From NCBI RefSeq assembly GCF_003012795.1, contig NZ_PXYH01000002.1, positions 186,001 to 250,000 of the forward strand: a DNA stretch of 64,000 nt. Reading direction: 5' to 3'. The notes beneath the pieces were generated by a model. That model had not been told where the DNA came from. It saw nothing but the letters and a program-made list of their open reading frames with translations, and ran no database searches. This DNA comes from Zobellella taiwanensis. GTDB taxonomy: Bacteria > Pseudomonadota > Gammaproteobacteria > Enterobacterales > Aeromonadaceae. Position numbers and translations under genes: made by a program. This document shows, piece by piece, positions 55,181 to 64,000 of the stretch (positions within the stretch are counted from its first letter, which is position 1; each line of letters opens with the position of its first letter).

Positions 55181-56563
55181 TCAGCACTCGATGATATTGA
55201 CCGCCAGGCCGCCGCGGGCGGTTTCCTTGTACTTGGTTTTCATGTCCATGCCGGTGTCGCGCATGGTCTTGATCACCTTGTCGAGGGAAACCTTGTGTTC
55301 GCCGTCGCCGCGCAGGGCCAGGCGGCTGGCGTTGATGGCCTTGACCGAGCCCATGGCGTTGCGCTCGATGCAGGGCACCTGCACCAGGCCGCCAACCGGA
55401 TCGCAGGTCAGCCCCAGGTTGTGCTCCATGCCGATCTCGGCGGCGTTTTCCACGTGCTCTATGGTACCGCCCACCACCGCGGTCAGGGCACCGGCGGCCA
55501 TGGAACAGGCCACGCCCACCTCGCCCTGGCAGCCCACTTCGGCGCCGGAGATGGAGGCGTTTTCCTTGTACAGGATGCCGATGGCGGCGGCGGTCATGAA
55601 ATACTGCACCAGGGCGTCGTCATCCACCGGCTGCACGAACTTGTCGTAGTAGTGCAGCACGGCGGGGATGATACCGGCGGCGCCGTTGGTGGGCGCCGTC
55701 ACCACCCGGCCGCCGGCGGCATTTTCCTCGTTCACCGCCAGGGCGAACAGATCCACCCACTCCATCACGCTCAGGGGATCCTTGTTGTACTGGGACTCGC
55801 TGGTCAGCCGGCGATAGAGGGCCGGCGCCCGGCGCCGGACCTTGAGCCCGCCGGGCAGTATGCCCTCGGTCTTGCAGCCGCGCTTGACGCAGGCCTGCAT
55901 CACGGCCCAGATATCGCGCAGGCCCTGAACAATCTCTTCCTCGGAGCGGTTGACCTTTTCGTTGGCCATCATCAGGCTGCTGATGGACATGCCGTTTTCC
56001 TGGCACAGGCGCAGCAGCTCGGCGGCGCTCTTGAACGGATAGGGTGCGGGGCGGGCCACCGCCTGGGCCTGGGCGCCGGCCTTGGTCTCGGCGAATTCCT
56101 CCGCCTTGACGATAAAGCCGCCGCCGATGGAGTAGTAGGACTGCTCGGCCAGCACGGTATCGCCCTCGAACACCCGGCAGGTCATGCCGTTGCTGTGCAG
56201 GGGCAGGGTCTTGCGGCGGTGGAAGACGATGGCGCCGCTGCGGGGAAAGGCCGCCGCGTGTTCGCGGTTGAGCAGGATCTGCTGGCTGGTATCCACCTCG
56301 GCCAGAAAACCGGGGATCATGTCCACGTCCACGCTTTCCGGATCATAACCGCCCAGTCCCAGTATTACCGCCTTGCCGGTGCCGTGGCCGATACCGGTCT
56401 GGCCCAGGGAACCGAAGAGCTCCACCTCGACCCGGCTGACCCGGGTCAGGGTGCCCTGCTCTGCAAGCTCTTTCACAAAGGCATGGGCCGCCCGCATGGG
56501 ACCCACGGTGTGGGAAGAGGAAGGGCCGATGCCGATACTGAACATGTCGAACACACTGATCAT
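55181..56563 (-). CDS. sdaA: L-serine ammonia-lyase (iron-sulfur type)
   Basis: Deaminates L-serine to pyruvate with a 4Fe-4S cluster. The 460-residue single chain has the N-terminal beta domain ([20 protein letters not shown] near 8) and the alpha domain with cluster cysteines in [17 protein letters not shown] near 345 and [17 protein letters not shown] near 390. ATG 56563 gives the family start [15 protein letters not shown]; an earlier in-frame codon adds 13 unusual residues. sdaB would be equally valid as a symbol. Monocistronic, with its own terminator. Confidence 0.92.
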   Translation of the reverse strand: MISVFDMFSIGIGPSSSHTVGPMRAAHAFVKELAEQGTLTRVSRVEVELFGSLGQTGIGHGTGKAVILGLGGYDPESVDVDMIPGFLAEVDTSQQILLNREHAAAFPRSGAIVFHRRKTLPLHSNGMTCRVFEGDTVLAEQSYYSIGGGFIVKAEEFAETKAGAQAQAVARPAPYPFKSAAELLRLCQENGMSISSLMMANEKVNRSEEEIVQGLRDIWAVMQACVKRGCKTEGILPGGLKVRRRAPALYRRLTSESQYNKDPLSVMEWVDLFALAVNEENAAGGRVVTAPTNGAAGIIPAVLHYYDKFVQPVDDDALVQYFMTAAAIGILYKENASISGAEVGCQGEVGVACSMAAGALTAVVGGTIEHVENAAEIGMEHNLGLTCDPVGGLVQVPCIERNAMGSVKAINASRLALRGDGEHKVSLDKVIKTMRDTGMDMKTKYKETARGGLAVNIIEC

Positions 56564-56701
56564 GGGAACACTCCAAAACACAACAGGGCTGAACGCAATC
56601 ATTCAACTTATATTGAATGATTGTAGGATTATTTGAGTTTTAACCCAACAGATTTTTAATAACAAAACAACAGGAGGCGGGATTTGTGAGCGGGATCGCC
56701 C

Positions 56702-57265
56702 TCAGCGGGAAACCTGCACAGCGAACTGGTGGATAACGGCGGCGGTAATGCCCCAGATCCAGATGCCCTGCCAGGGAATAAAGCACACCGTATGCCGCCG
56801 GCCCCGCCGGTGCAGGTAGTAAAGGTAATGATGATCGAGATCCAGCAGGTAGTCGAGCGGCACCCGGAATACCTCGTCCACTTCATCCGGGTTGGGCACA
56901 AAGTGCGGCCGGCCTTCGACCAGGCCGATAAAGGGGGTGAGCGCGAAGCCGGACACCGTGTGCTGGGCCCTCAGCCGCGCCAGCGGCCGGCACAGGGCCG
57001 GATCCAGCCCGATTTCCTCCTGGCTTTCGCGCAGCGCCGTGTGCCAGAGGCTGGCGTCGGTGTCGTCCACCCGGCCGCCGGGAAAGCTTATCTGCCCCGG
57101 ATGATGCCGCAGGTGGCGGCTGCGCCGGGTCAGCACCAGCTCCAGCCCCTCCTCTCCCTCGAGCAGCGGCAGCAGCACCGCCGCCGGCCGGGCATGGCAC
57201 GGCAGCACCGGATCCGGCGCCGGCGCCAGCAGGTTGAGGCGGGTCAGCAACTGCTCCCGGGTCAT
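56702..57265 (-). CDS. Nudix hydrolase, CoA pyrophosphatase type (NudL-like)
   Basis: A 187-residue Nudix enzyme of the YeaB/CoAse group, expected to split coenzyme A or related nucleoside diphosphates. RRSRHLRHHPGQISFPGG (near 47-64) is the CoAse-specific lead-in, continuing into the Nudix box with ALRESQEEIGL (near 77-87) that binds the metal. The start overlaps the pabB stop by four bases, so it is translated with pabB, as in enteric relatives. Confidence 0.9.
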   Translation of the reverse strand: MTREQLLTRLNLLAPAPDPVLPCHARPAAVLLPLLEGEEGLELVLTRRSRHLRHHPGQISFPGGRVDDTDASLWHTALRESQEEIGLDPALCRPLARLRAQHTVSGFALTPFIGLVEGRPHFVPNPDEVDEVFRVPLDYLLDLDHHYLYYLHRRGRRHTVCFIPWQGIWIWGITAAVIHQFAVQVSR

Positions 57266-58638
57266 AGCCGCTCCAGCACCGGCAGTATCTTGCCCAGCTT
57301 GTCGAACAGCTCCTGATACTCGGCCCCGGCTTCGGAGTCCGCCACCAGGCCGCCGCCGGCCCAGCAGTAGAGGCGGTTTTGCTCCGCCAGCAGGGTACGG
57401 ATGGTAATGCTGGTGTCCATGCGGCCGTGGACACTGAGGTAACCGATGCTGCCGCAGTAGCCGTGGCGGCGATGGGGCTCCAGCTCTTCGATGATTTCCA
57501 TGGCCCGGATTTTGGGAGCGCCGGTGATGGAGCCGCCGGGAAAGGTGGCCGCCAGCAGATCGGTGCCGTCGAGCCCGGCGGCCAACTCGCCGGTGATGGT
57601 GGACACCAGGTGGTGCACCGCCGGAAAGGATTCGATGGCAAACAGGGCCGGCACCCGCACCGAGCCGGGCACGCACACCCGGCCGATGTCGTTGCGCAGC
57701 AGGTCCACTATCATCAGATTTTCGGATCTGTCCTTGGGGGCGGCGGCCAGCTCCCCGGCCAGCCGCCGATCCTCGGCGGCATCGGCGCCCCGGGGCCGGG
57801 TGCCCTTGATGGGCTTGGTCTCGACCCGCCGCCCTTCGAGGGCAATAAAACGCTCCGGCGACAGGCTGAGCACCGCCCCCTCGGGCAACTGCAGAAAGGC
57901 CGAAAAGGGCGCCCTGTTGTGCTCGCTCAGGTGGCGGTAGGCGGCCCAGGCATCGCCTTCGAAGGGGGCGTCGAAGCGCACCGTCAGATTGATTTGATAG
58001 CAGTCGCCGGCGGCCAGGTAATCCTGCACCCGGTCAAAGTTGGCCCGGTACTGGGCCCGGGACTGGTTGGCCCGCCAGGGGCCGGCCAGGCGGAACGGCG
58101 CCGCTGCCCGCGCCTGCTGCTGTTGCCACCACCCGAGCCGGGCGGCGAGCGCCGCCTCGTCGCCCGGCACCAGCAGGTGGGCAACCTGCTCCCGGGTATC
58201 GATCACCCAGGCCCAGTCGTAGAGCCCCACCGCCATGTCCGGGGTGGCCAGCTCGTTGGCGGCCAGCGCCGGCAGCCGCTCCAGCCGCCGGCCCAGATCG
58301 TAGCCAAACAACCCCAGGGCGCCGCCGGCGAAGGGCAGATGGCGCAGCTCCTCGGGCAGGTCAGGCTCACCCAGCAACCGCTGCTGCCATTCCTTGAGCA
58401 GGGCAAAGGGGGACTTGTCCGAAACCTGCGTCCGACCCTGATGCTCAATCACAGTGTGCTCGCCCCGGGTAACCAGGGTGGCCAGGGGGGCGGCGCTGAT
58501 GATATGAAAACGGCTGTCGGCCCGGTCGGGAGCGGCCGACTCCAGCAGCATGGCCCAGGGCAGGTGGGCGACAGGGGAAAAGAAGTCATGCACCGAGCCG
58601 GAAAACGGCTGGCTGCGAACGTGCAGGGGCTGTCCCAT
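57262..58638 (-). CDS. pabB: Aminodeoxychorismate synthase component I
   Basis: Chorismate-using enzyme of folate synthesis making 4-amino-4-deoxychorismate with PabA. The 458 residues include the PabB-specific KPIKGTRPRG (near 285, lysine forming the covalent intermediate), SENLMIVDLLRNDIGRVC near 315, FPGGSITGAPKIRAMEIIEE near 375 and GRMDTSITIRTLL near 410. The ATG at 58638 (MGQPLHVRSQPF) is the first with a family-like lead. It is divergent from the fumarase gene and coupled to the Nudix gene. Confidence 0.92.
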   Translation of the reverse strand: MGQPLHVRSQPFSGSVHDFFSPVAHLPWAMLLESAAPDRADSRFHIISAAPLATLVTRGEHTVIEHQGRTQVSDKSPFALLKEWQQRLLGEPDLPEELRHLPFAGGALGLFGYDLGRRLERLPALAANELATPDMAVGLYDWAWVIDTREQVAHLLVPGDEAALAARLGWWQQQQARAAAPFRLAGPWRANQSRAQYRANFDRVQDYLAAGDCYQINLTVRFDAPFEGDAWAAYRHLSEHNRAPFSAFLQLPEGAVLSLSPERFIALEGRRVETKPIKGTRPRGADAAEDRRLAGELAAAPKDRSENLMIVDLLRNDIGRVCVPGSVRVPALFAIESFPAVHHLVSTITGELAAGLDGTDLLAATFPGGSITGAPKIRAMEIIEELEPHRRHGYCGSIGYLSVHGRMDTSITIRTLLAEQNRLYCWAGGGLVADSEAGAEYQELFDKLGKILPVLERL

Positions 58639-58764
58639 TAATGTAATCCACTCGACAGTTTTGGTATCCGGCCGGCGGCCGGGCTGGCAGCCGGGGGGCG
58701 CTAAGCGTATCATAGCCGGGCTTATAACAACACAGAGCCAATGCCGATAACCCATGAGGAAGCC

Positions 58765-60285
58765 ATGAGCATTATCAAGAAGCAGGACTTTATCGACTCC
58801 GTTGCCGACGCCCTACAGTACATCTCCTACTACCATCCGCTGGACTTCGTCCAGGCCCTGGAAAAAGCCTACCACAAAGAGCAGAGCCAGGCCGCCAAGG
58901 ACGCCATCGCCCAGATCCTGATCAACTCGCGCATGTCCGCCGAAGGCCACAGGCCCATCTGCCAGGACACCGGCATCGTCACCTGCTTCGTGAAAATCGG
59001 CATGCAGGTGCAGTGGGACAGCGACCTGACGGTACAGGAGATGGTGGACGAAGGGGTGCGCCGCGCCTACAACAACCCCGATAATCCCCTGCGCGCTTCC
59101 ATCGTGGCCGACCCGGCCGGCGCCCGCAAGAACACCAGGGACAACGCCCCCGCCGTGGTGCATATCGACATGGTGCCCGGCGATCACGTCGAGGTGGCCA
59201 TCGCCGCCAAGGGCGGCGGCTCCGAGAACAAGTCCAAGATGGTGATGCTCAACCCCTCCGACGACATCGTCGAGTGGGTGCTGAAGACCCTGCCCACCAT
59301 GGGTGCCGGCTGGTGCCCGCCGGGCATGCTCGGCATCGGCATCGGCGGCACCGCCGAGAAGGCGGCGGTGCTGGCCAAGGAAGCCCTGATGGATCCGGTG
59401 GACATCCACGACCTGATCGAGCGCGGCGCCGAAACCACCGAGGAAAAACTGCGTCTGGAAATCTTCGACAAGGCCAACAAGCTCGGCATCGGCGCCCAGG
59501 GCCTGGGCGGCCTCACTACCGTGGTGGACATCAAGATCAAGTCCGCGCCCACCCACGCCGCTTCCAAGCCGGTGGTGATGATCCCCAACTGCGCCGCCAC
59601 CCGCCACGTGCATTTCCACCTGGACGGCTCCGGCCCCGCCGAGCTGACTCCGCCGAAACTGGAAGACTGGCCGGAAGTGACCTGGGAAGTGGGCGAGAAC
59701 GTGCGCAGGGTCAACCTGGACACCGTCACCCGCGACGATATCGCCCAGTGGAAGATGGGCGAGACCGTGCTGCTTTCGGGCAAGCTGCTCACCGGCCGTG
59801 ACGCCGCCCACAAGCGCATCCAGGACATGCTCAACAAGGGCGAAAAACTGCCGGTCGACTTCAAGGGTCGTTTCATCTACTACGTGGGCCCGGTCGACGC
59901 CATCGGCGACGAGGCCGTGGGCCCCGCCGGCCCCACCACCTCCACCCGCATGGACAAGTTCACCGACATGATGCTGGAGCAGACCGGCCTTGTCGGCATG
60001 GTGGGCAAGGCCGAGCGCGGCCCCGCTACCGTCGAGTCCATCAAGCGCCATAAGGCGGTATACCTGATGGCCGTGGGCGGCGCCGCCTACCTGGTGGCCA
60101 AGGCGGTGAAAAAGGCCCGGGTGCTGGCGTTCGAGGATCTGGGGATGGAAGCCATCTACGAATTCGAGGTGGAAGACATGCCGGTCACCGTGGCGGTGGA
60201 CGCCGAGGGCAACAACGCCCACGTTGCCGGCCCCGCCATCTGGCAGGCCAAAATCGAAGAGCTGGATGCCGCACTGAAGGGCTGA
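58765..60285 (+). CDS. fumA: Fumarate hydratase class I (iron-sulfur)
   Basis: Single-chain class I fumarase of 506 residues interconverting fumarate and malate in the TCA cycle. Cluster cysteines are in GHRPICQDTGIV (near 73), MGAGWCPPGMLG (near 190) and MIPNCAATRHVHF (near 283). The C-terminal domain carries GPTTSTRMDKFTDMMLEQTG near 400 and VGKAERGPATV. The ATG at 58765 follows GAGG; one 24 bases upstream is less likely. It is the fused counterpart of the ttdA/ttdB pair at 16-18 kb. Confidence 0.93.
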   Translation: MSIIKKQDFIDSVADALQYISYYHPLDFVQALEKAYHKEQSQAAKDAIAQILINSRMSAEGHRPICQDTGIVTCFVKIGMQVQWDSDLTVQEMVDEGVRRAYNNPDNPLRASIVADPAGARKNTRDNAPAVVHIDMVPGDHVEVAIAAKGGGSENKSKMVMLNPSDDIVEWVLKTLPTMGAGWCPPGMLGIGIGGTAEKAAVLAKEALMDPVDIHDLIERGAETTEEKLRLEIFDKANKLGIGAQGLGGLTTVVDIKIKSAPTHAASKPVVMIPNCAATRHVHFHLDGSGPAELTPPKLEDWPEVTWEVGENVRRVNLDTVTRDDIAQWKMGETVLLSGKLLTGRDAAHKRIQDMLNKGEKLPVDFKGRFIYYVGPVDAIGDEAVGPAGPTTSTRMDKFTDMMLEQTGLVGMVGKAERGPATVESIKRHKAVYLMAVGGAAYLVAKAVKKARVLAFEDLGMEAIYEFEVEDMPVTVAVDAEGNNAHVAGPAIWQAKIEELDAALKG

Positions 60286-60296
60286 AGCTGATACAG

Positions 60297-60323
60297 ATGC
60301 CGGCCCAGGGCCGGCATTTTCTT
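60297..60323 (+). terminator. Rho-independent terminator of the fumarase gene
   Basis: ATGCCGGCCC-A-GGGCCGGCAT followed by TTTCTTT, 12 bases past the stop. The real loop must use the innermost pairs. Confidence 0.8.
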
Positions 60324-60324
60324 T

Positions 60325-60366
60325 GGAGCGCAGGCGGCCCGCCTGCATATTGCCGCAACGCGGCAA
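60325..60366 (-). repeat. Two-stem REP-like element, reverse orientation
   Basis: GGAGC then core GCAGGCGG-C-CCGCCTGC (60330-60346), ATA, then the second stem TTGCCGC-AAC-GCGGCAA (60350-60366). Exact mirror of the 22357 copy. Confidence 0.8.
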
Positions 60367-60370
60367 ACCT

Positions 60371-60416
60371 TAGGCGCCCTTGCAGGCGCTAATGCGGGCG
60401 GGCCGCCCGCGCTCCC
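60371..60416 (+). repeat. Two-stem REP-like element, forward orientation
   Basis: First stem TTAGGCGCC...GGCGCTAA (60371-60392), then GCGGGCGG-G-CCGCCCGC (60394-60410) and GCTCCC. Forms an inverted pair with the copy at 60325, right up to the stop of the acylphosphatase gene. Confidence 0.72.
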
Positions 60417-60417
60417 T

Positions 60418-60690
60418 TCACCCGGTTTCAAACCCGTGCACGCCTCTGGGCGCAATCTCTTCTTGCTGCAGCCCGGTCACATGGGCGGTATCCGGCCCGG
60501 TTCTCAGCCAGGCCAGCAACTGGCGAACCGCCCCGCTGTCTCCCTCCGCCAGTACTTCCACCCGGCCGTCGGGCAGATTGCGGACGTAACCGCGCACCCC
60601 CAGCCGTTCGGCCTCGCACTGGGTGTAGTAACGAAAGCCCACCCCCTGCACTCGACCGCCGACCCAGATTTTTTTGGCAATTATGGTCAT
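60418..60690 (-). CDS. yccX: Acylphosphatase
   Basis: Hydrolyses acyl phosphates such as acetyl or carbamoyl phosphate. The 90 residues match the YccX family, with the phosphate loop [13 protein letters not shown] holding catalytic Arg20 and the segment [13 protein letters not shown] holding Asn38. The ATG at 60690 has AGGGAGG nine bases upstream; a start 12 codons earlier is atypical. As in E. coli it lies divergently beside rlmI. Confidence 0.92.
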   Translation of the reverse strand: MTIIAKKIWVGGRVQGVGFRYYTQCEAERLGVRGYVRNLPDGRVEVLAEGDSGAVRQLLAWLRTGPDTAHVTGLQQEEIAPRGVHGFETG

Positions 60691-60767
60691 TTTTGTTCGC
60701 CTCCCTTTGTATTTTGCCGTCACCACTTCTAGAATTACGCCCCTTTTTCAGACAAGCAGCCCAGCCT

Positions 60768-61961
60768 ATGACCCCTTCCATAACCCTAGTTGCCGGACGG
60801 GAAAAGTCCCTCCTGCGCCGCCACCCCTGGGTGTTTTCCCGTGCCATCGACAAGGTGCAGGGCCAGCCCAACGCCGGGGATACCGTCGATATCCTGAGCC
60901 ACAACGGCCAGTGGCTGGGCCGGGGCTTCTACTCGCCCCAGTCCCAGATCCGCGCCCGGGTGTGGACCTTCGATAACAACGAAGTGGTGGACCCGGCCTT
61001 TTTCCTGCGCCGGCTGCAACGTGCCAAAGACAGCCGCCAGCCGCTTATCGAGGAGCAGGGCCTCACCGGTTACCGGCTGTGCGCCGCCGAGTCCGACGGC
61101 CTGCCCGGGGTAACCATCGACGTCTACGGCGAGGTGGTGGTGTGCCAGTTGCTCAGCACCGGCGCCGAGCGCTGGCGCCCGGCCATCGTCGAGGCGCTCG
61201 AGCAGCTCTATCCGGGCGCCTGCATCTACGAGCGTTCCGACGTGGCGGTGCGCAAGAAGGAGGGCCTGAAGGAGCGCAAGGGCCTGCTGGCGGGCCAGTT
61301 GCCGCCCCAGCCCGTGGTGATCGAGGAAAACAACGGGGTACGCATCCTGGTGGACGTGGAAAACGGCCACAAGACCGGCTTTTATCTGGATCAGCGCGAC
61401 AACCGCCGTATCGCCGGCCGCTACTGCAAGGGCAAGCGGGTACTGAACTGCTTCAGCTACACCGGCACCTTCGGCGTCTATGCCCTGAAGGGCGGCGCCG
61501 ATGAGGTGATCAACGCCGACCTGTCCGAGTCGGCCCTGGCGCTTGCCCGCCAGAATGCCGAGCTGAACGGCCTGGATCTCGGCCGGGCCCGCTTCGAGCA
61601 GGCGGACGTGTTCAAGCTGCTGCGCGACTACCGGGAGCAGGGCCAGCGCTTTGACGTCATCGTGCTGGACCCGCCCAAGTTCGCCGAGAGCAAGGCCCAG
61701 CTCAACGGCGCCTGCCGCGGCTACAAGGACATCAACATGCTGGCCTTCCAGCTGCTCAACCCGGGCGGGATGCTGCTGACCTTCTCCTGCTCCGGGCTGA
61801 TGACCTCGGATCTGTTCCAGAAGATAGTAGCGGACGCCGCCCTCGACGCCGGCCGCGACGCCCAGATCCTGGAGCGGCTCAACCAGGCCGCCGACCATCC
61901 CATCGGCACCGCCTATCCGGAAGGCCACTACCTCAAGGGGCTGGTGGTCCGCGCCTGGTAA
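60768..61961 (+). CDS. rlmI: 23S rRNA (cytosine-1962 C5)-methyltransferase
   Basis: AdoMet-dependent rRNA methyltransferase of 397 residues (E. coli RlmI has 396). An N-terminal PUA domain ([20 protein letters not shown], residues 5-24) binds RNA; the Rossmann domain has [20 protein letters not shown] near 226, the AdoMet acidic strand [13 protein letters not shown] near 250, [14 protein letters not shown] near 300 and the catalytic cysteine in [10 protein letters not shown] near 343. The ATG at 60768 begins the PUA domain correctly. Divergent from yccX. Confidence 0.95.
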   Translation: MTPSITLVAGREKSLLRRHPWVFSRAIDKVQGQPNAGDTVDILSHNGQWLGRGFYSPQSQIRARVWTFDNNEVVDPAFFLRRLQRAKDSRQPLIEEQGLTGYRLCAAESDGLPGVTIDVYGEVVVCQLLSTGAERWRPAIVEALEQLYPGACIYERSDVAVRKKEGLKERKGLLAGQLPPQPVVIEENNGVRILVDVENGHKTGFYLDQRDNRRIAGRYCKGKRVLNCFSYTGTFGVYALKGGADEVINADLSESALALARQNAELNGLDLGRARFEQADVFKLLRDYREQGQRFDVIVLDPPKFAESKAQLNGACRGYKDINMLAFQLLNPGGMLLTFSCSGLMTSDLFQKIVADAALDAGRDAQILERLNQAADHPIGTAYPEGHYLKGLVVRAW

Positions 61962-62319
61962 CGGCCAGGGGCCGCCTGCGGCCCCTCGGCTTGATGACGC
62001 CGCCATTGTCATGATCGTAGAAGTCGGCCAAAGGGAACGGCTCCGCCGACACGCTGCAAAATATGACACTCGCGGTTTCGGCCTGCTGCGAACATTCACT
62101 GGATGTTCGGTCAGGCCGAAACCGCTCGTCACGGCGAGCAAGCTCGCCCCCTGTACGCTCGCACATGCCATCCATGGCATGTGACGGTCGGCGCAGCCGT
62201 TCCCTTTATCCGCCTGTTTTGACGCCGCTGTTGCCTGCCAAGGTAAGCCCGAAGGTTTGTCAGCCAGGTAGTCTAACCGTTACTATTAGCACTTTGCGTT
62301 TATCACCAAGGAATCCGCA
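61962..62319. other. Gene-free region carrying a nested-palindrome element
   Basis: No gene is seen in these 358 bases. About two thirds is the repeat element at 62030-62257; the remainder is the rlmI trailer (GGGGCCGCCTGCGGCCCC hairpin at 61968-61985) and a short AT-richer stretch with the selD promoter at about 62260-62305. Confidence 0.7.
62030..62257. repeat. Nested-palindrome repeat element
   Basis: Outer arms AAAGGGAACGGCT-x-CGCCGA (62030-62049) and its complement (62188-62207) with one mismatch. Inside are perfect stems GCGGTTTCGGCCTG (62072-62085 with 62112-62125) enclosing GAACAT...ATGTTC, then GGCGAGC-AA-GCTCGCC (62133-62148) and CACATGCCAT-CC-ATGGCATGTG (62162-62183). The part 62188-62257 recurs in reverse at 26216-26283. 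Confidence 0.8.
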
Positions 62320-63357
62320 GTGGACCCCATTCGCCTAACCCAATACAGCCACGGCGCCGGCTGCGGCTGCAAGATCTCGCCCAAGGTGCTCGACACCATA
62401 CTGCACAGCCAGTTGCCCGCCTTTGCCGACCCCCGCCTGGTGGTGGGCAACGCCAGCCGGGACGACGCCGCCGTGGTCGACATCGGCAACGGCATGGGCA
62501 TCATCTCCACCACCGACTTCTTCATGCCGATAGTGGACGACCCCTTCACCTTCGGCCGCATCGCCGCCACCAACGCCATCAGCGATATCTACGCCATGGG
62601 CGGCACTCCCATCGTCGCCATCGCCATCCTCGGCTGGCCGGTCAACCTGCTGCCGCCGGAAGTGGCCCAGCGGGTGATCGACGGCGGCCGCCAGGCCTGC
62701 CATGACGCCGGCATTTCGCTTGCCGGCGGCCACAGCATAGACGCGCCCGAACCCATCTTCGGGCTGGCGGTCACCGGCCAGGTGCCGCTCGCGCGGGTCA
62801 AGCGCAACGACACCGCCGGGGTCGGCGACCGCCTCTATCTCACCAAGCCGCTCGGCATCGGCATCCTCTCCACCGCCCAGAAGAAGGGGCTGCTGCGGGA
62901 AGAAGACGGCCTGCTGGCGCCCGAGGTGATGTGCCAACTCAACAAGCCGGGCCAGGACTTCGCCACCCTGGAGGGGGTTACCGCCATGACCGACGTCACC
63001 GGTTTCGGCCTGATGGGCCACCTGCTGGAGGTGTGCGAAGGGGCCGACGTCGGCGCCCGGCTGGAGATGGCCGCCATCCCCCTGCTGCCCAACCTGGACT
63101 ACTACCTGCAGGCCGGCGCCGTACCCGGCGGCACCCTGCGCAACCTGGACGCCTACGGCCACAAGCTGGCGCCGCTCAGCCCGCGCCAGCAGCAGATACT
63201 GTGCGATCCCCAGACCAGCGGCGGCCTGCTGGTGGCGGTGCGCCCCGAAGCGGAGCCCGACTTCCTGGCCCTGGCCCGGCGCCACGAGCTCGAACTCGCC
63301 CCCATAGGCACACTCACCGCCCCCGGTACCCATCGCATCGAGGTGAGCGGTGACTGA
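62320..63357 (+). CDS. selD: Selenide, water dikinase (selenophosphate synthase)
   Basis: Makes selenophosphate from selenide and ATP. The 345 residues begin at GTG (62320), with AAGGA seven bases upstream and no better ATG. The glycine-rich loop [15 protein letters not shown] carries the catalytic cysteine (first Cys of GCGC, E. coli Cys17) and lysine (E. coli Lys20), so this is the Cys form, not a selenocysteine form. [17 protein letters not shown] near 147 and [12 protein letters not shown] near 300 are conserved. It overlaps mnmH by eight bases. Confidence 0.95.
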   Translation: MDPIRLTQYSHGAGCGCKISPKVLDTILHSQLPAFADPRLVVGNASRDDAAVVDIGNGMGIISTTDFFMPIVDDPFTFGRIAATNAISDIYAMGGTPIVAIAILGWPVNLLPPEVAQRVIDGGRQACHDAGISLAGGHSIDAPEPIFGLAVTGQVPLARVKRNDTAGVGDRLYLTKPLGIGILSTAQKKGLLREEDGLLAPEVMCQLNKPGQDFATLEGVTAMTDVTGFGLMGHLLEVCEGADVGARLEMAAIPLLPNLDYYLQAGAVPGGTLRNLDAYGHKLAPLSPRQQQILCDPQTSGGLLVAVRPEAEPDFLALARRHELELAPIGTLTAPGTHRIEVSGD

Positions 63358-64000
63358 GCTGACCGCCGATTACGACCTGCTGCTGGGCGAGGATGTGCCC
63401 ATGCTGGATCTGCGCGCCCCGGTGGAATTCATCCAGGGCGCCTTTCCCTCGGCCAGCAACCTGCCGCTGATGACCGACGACGAGCGGGCCCGGGTCGGCA
63501 CCTGCTACAAGCAGCAGGGCCAGGCCGCCGCCATCGCCCTCGGCCACCAACTGGTCTCCGGCGAGGTGCGCGCGGGGCGGCTGCAGGCCTGGCTCGACTG
63601 GCTGGACGCCCACCCCAGGGGCGTTATCTACTGCTTTCGCGGCGGCCTGCGCAGCCAGACGGTGCAGCAGTGGCTGCATGAGGCCGGCCGGCCCGTCCTC
63701 CGGGTGGAGGGCGGCTACAAGGCCCTGCGCCGCCGCCTGCTGGCCGTTATCGAGCAGGAGTTCCGCCAGCCCGGCTATGTGCTGGCGGGCCTGACCGGCA
63801 GCGGCAAGACCGACTGGCTCAGCCGTACTCCCCTGGCCCTGGATCTGGAAGCCCATGCCCATCATCGCGGCTCCAGCTTCGGCCACTGGGGCGAGCCCCA
63901 GCCTACGCCCATCGACTTCGAGAACCGGCTGGCCATCGCCCGGCTCAAACAGCGCCGGGCCGGTATCACGCCCTGGCTGGTGGAAGACGAAAGCGCCATG
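63350..64000 (+). CDS. mnmH: tRNA 2-selenouridine synthase (3' partial)
   Basis: N-terminal 217 residues of MnmH/SelU, which replaces sulfur by selenium in the wobble 2-thiouridine of Lys, Glu and Gln tRNAs using selenophosphate from SelD. The rhodanese domain has [16 protein letters not shown] near 19 and the active cysteine in [12 protein letters not shown] near 95; a P-loop [13 protein letters not shown] follows near 143. The GTG start lies inside the selD end, so the two are coupled. The gene runs off the right edge of the window. Confidence 0.93.
   Translation, partial: MTELTADYDLLLGEDVPMLDLRAPVEFIQGAFPSASNLPLMTDDERARVGTCYKQQGQAAAIALGHQLVSGEVRAGRLQAWLDWLDAHPRGVIYCFRGGLRSQTVQQWLHEAGRPVLRVEGGYKALRRRLLAVIEQEFRQPGYVLAGLTGSGKTDWLSRTPLALDLEAHAHHRGSSFGHWGEPQPTPIDFENRLAIARLKQRRAGITPWLVEDESAM

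Noticed and set aside
62030-62207. Possible integron attC site or tRNA-like gene
   Set aside because: The stems lack attC R/L core sites (RYYYAAC, GTTRRRY) and do not form a cloverleaf with tRNA invariants.

Overview
The window is high-GC DNA densely packed with genes, from a gammaproteobacterial chromosome. The rsxE-nth junction, a 324-residue CysB, the yccX/rlmI neighbours, a ZrgA-type zinc-uptake operon and selD-mnmH all fit that class. A marine/estuarine member of the Aeromonadaceae (Oceanimonas/Zobellella type) is my best guess, but this is inference from gene content and composition only. I see no rRNA, tRNA, CRISPR array, transposase or phage gene.

Layout. 1-10.4 kb: end of the Rsx complex, nth, gloA, cysB, a coiled-coil membrane protein with a YecM-like protein, an MFS exporter with a divergent LysR regulator, and a four-gene zinc-uptake operon behind a near-perfect Zur box. 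This part ends in two gene remnants (5' part of mtnK, 3' end of a KdpE-like regulator). 10.4-14.8 kb: putA and a divergent Lrp-type regulator. 15-20.6 kb: an L-tartrate block (orphan TAXI binding protein, ttdAB, divergent ttdR-like LysR, DASS transporter). 21.2-27.3 kb: a LacI regulator, a TIM-barrel isomerase and a reductase/Rieske/desaturase trio like rhizobial mocFED, with a divergent DapA-like aldolase.

27.6-44.6 kb is a sugar-acid/tricarboxylate catabolic region: tctCBA, an RraA-type aldolase with a dedicated aconitase, a LysR regulator, otnC, otnK, an isopropylmalate/tartrate-dehydrogenase-like enzyme, then divergently a second RraA protein, an Asp/Glu-racemase-family protein, otnI, a chemoreceptor and an unusual GntR regulator, then a secreted beta-propeller lactonase. 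The same 26-bp inverted-repeat operator candidate occurs upstream of three of these transcription units, suggesting one regulon. 44.8-50.9 kb: an inositol-type operon (periplasmic binding protein, SDR, two Gfo/Idh dehydrogenases, IolE-like dehydratase) with a divergent LacI regulator. The two LacI-linked clusters carry palindromes of the same architecture (TTGA-x-G-x-AAAA-x-C-x-TCAA).

51-64 kb returns to housekeeping: Na/Ca antiporter, fused SecDF, sdaA, Nudix hydrolase, pabB, class I fumarase, acylphosphatase, rlmI, selD and the start of mnmH. Intergenic spaces hold several dispersed palindromic repeats: two-stem REP-like elements (14.8, 22.4-22.6, 27.4, 60.3-60.4 kb), a GTAGGGTC-type palindrome cluster (43.2-43.4 kb), and a nested-palindrome element at 62.0-62.3 kb whose right half recurs at 26.2 kb.
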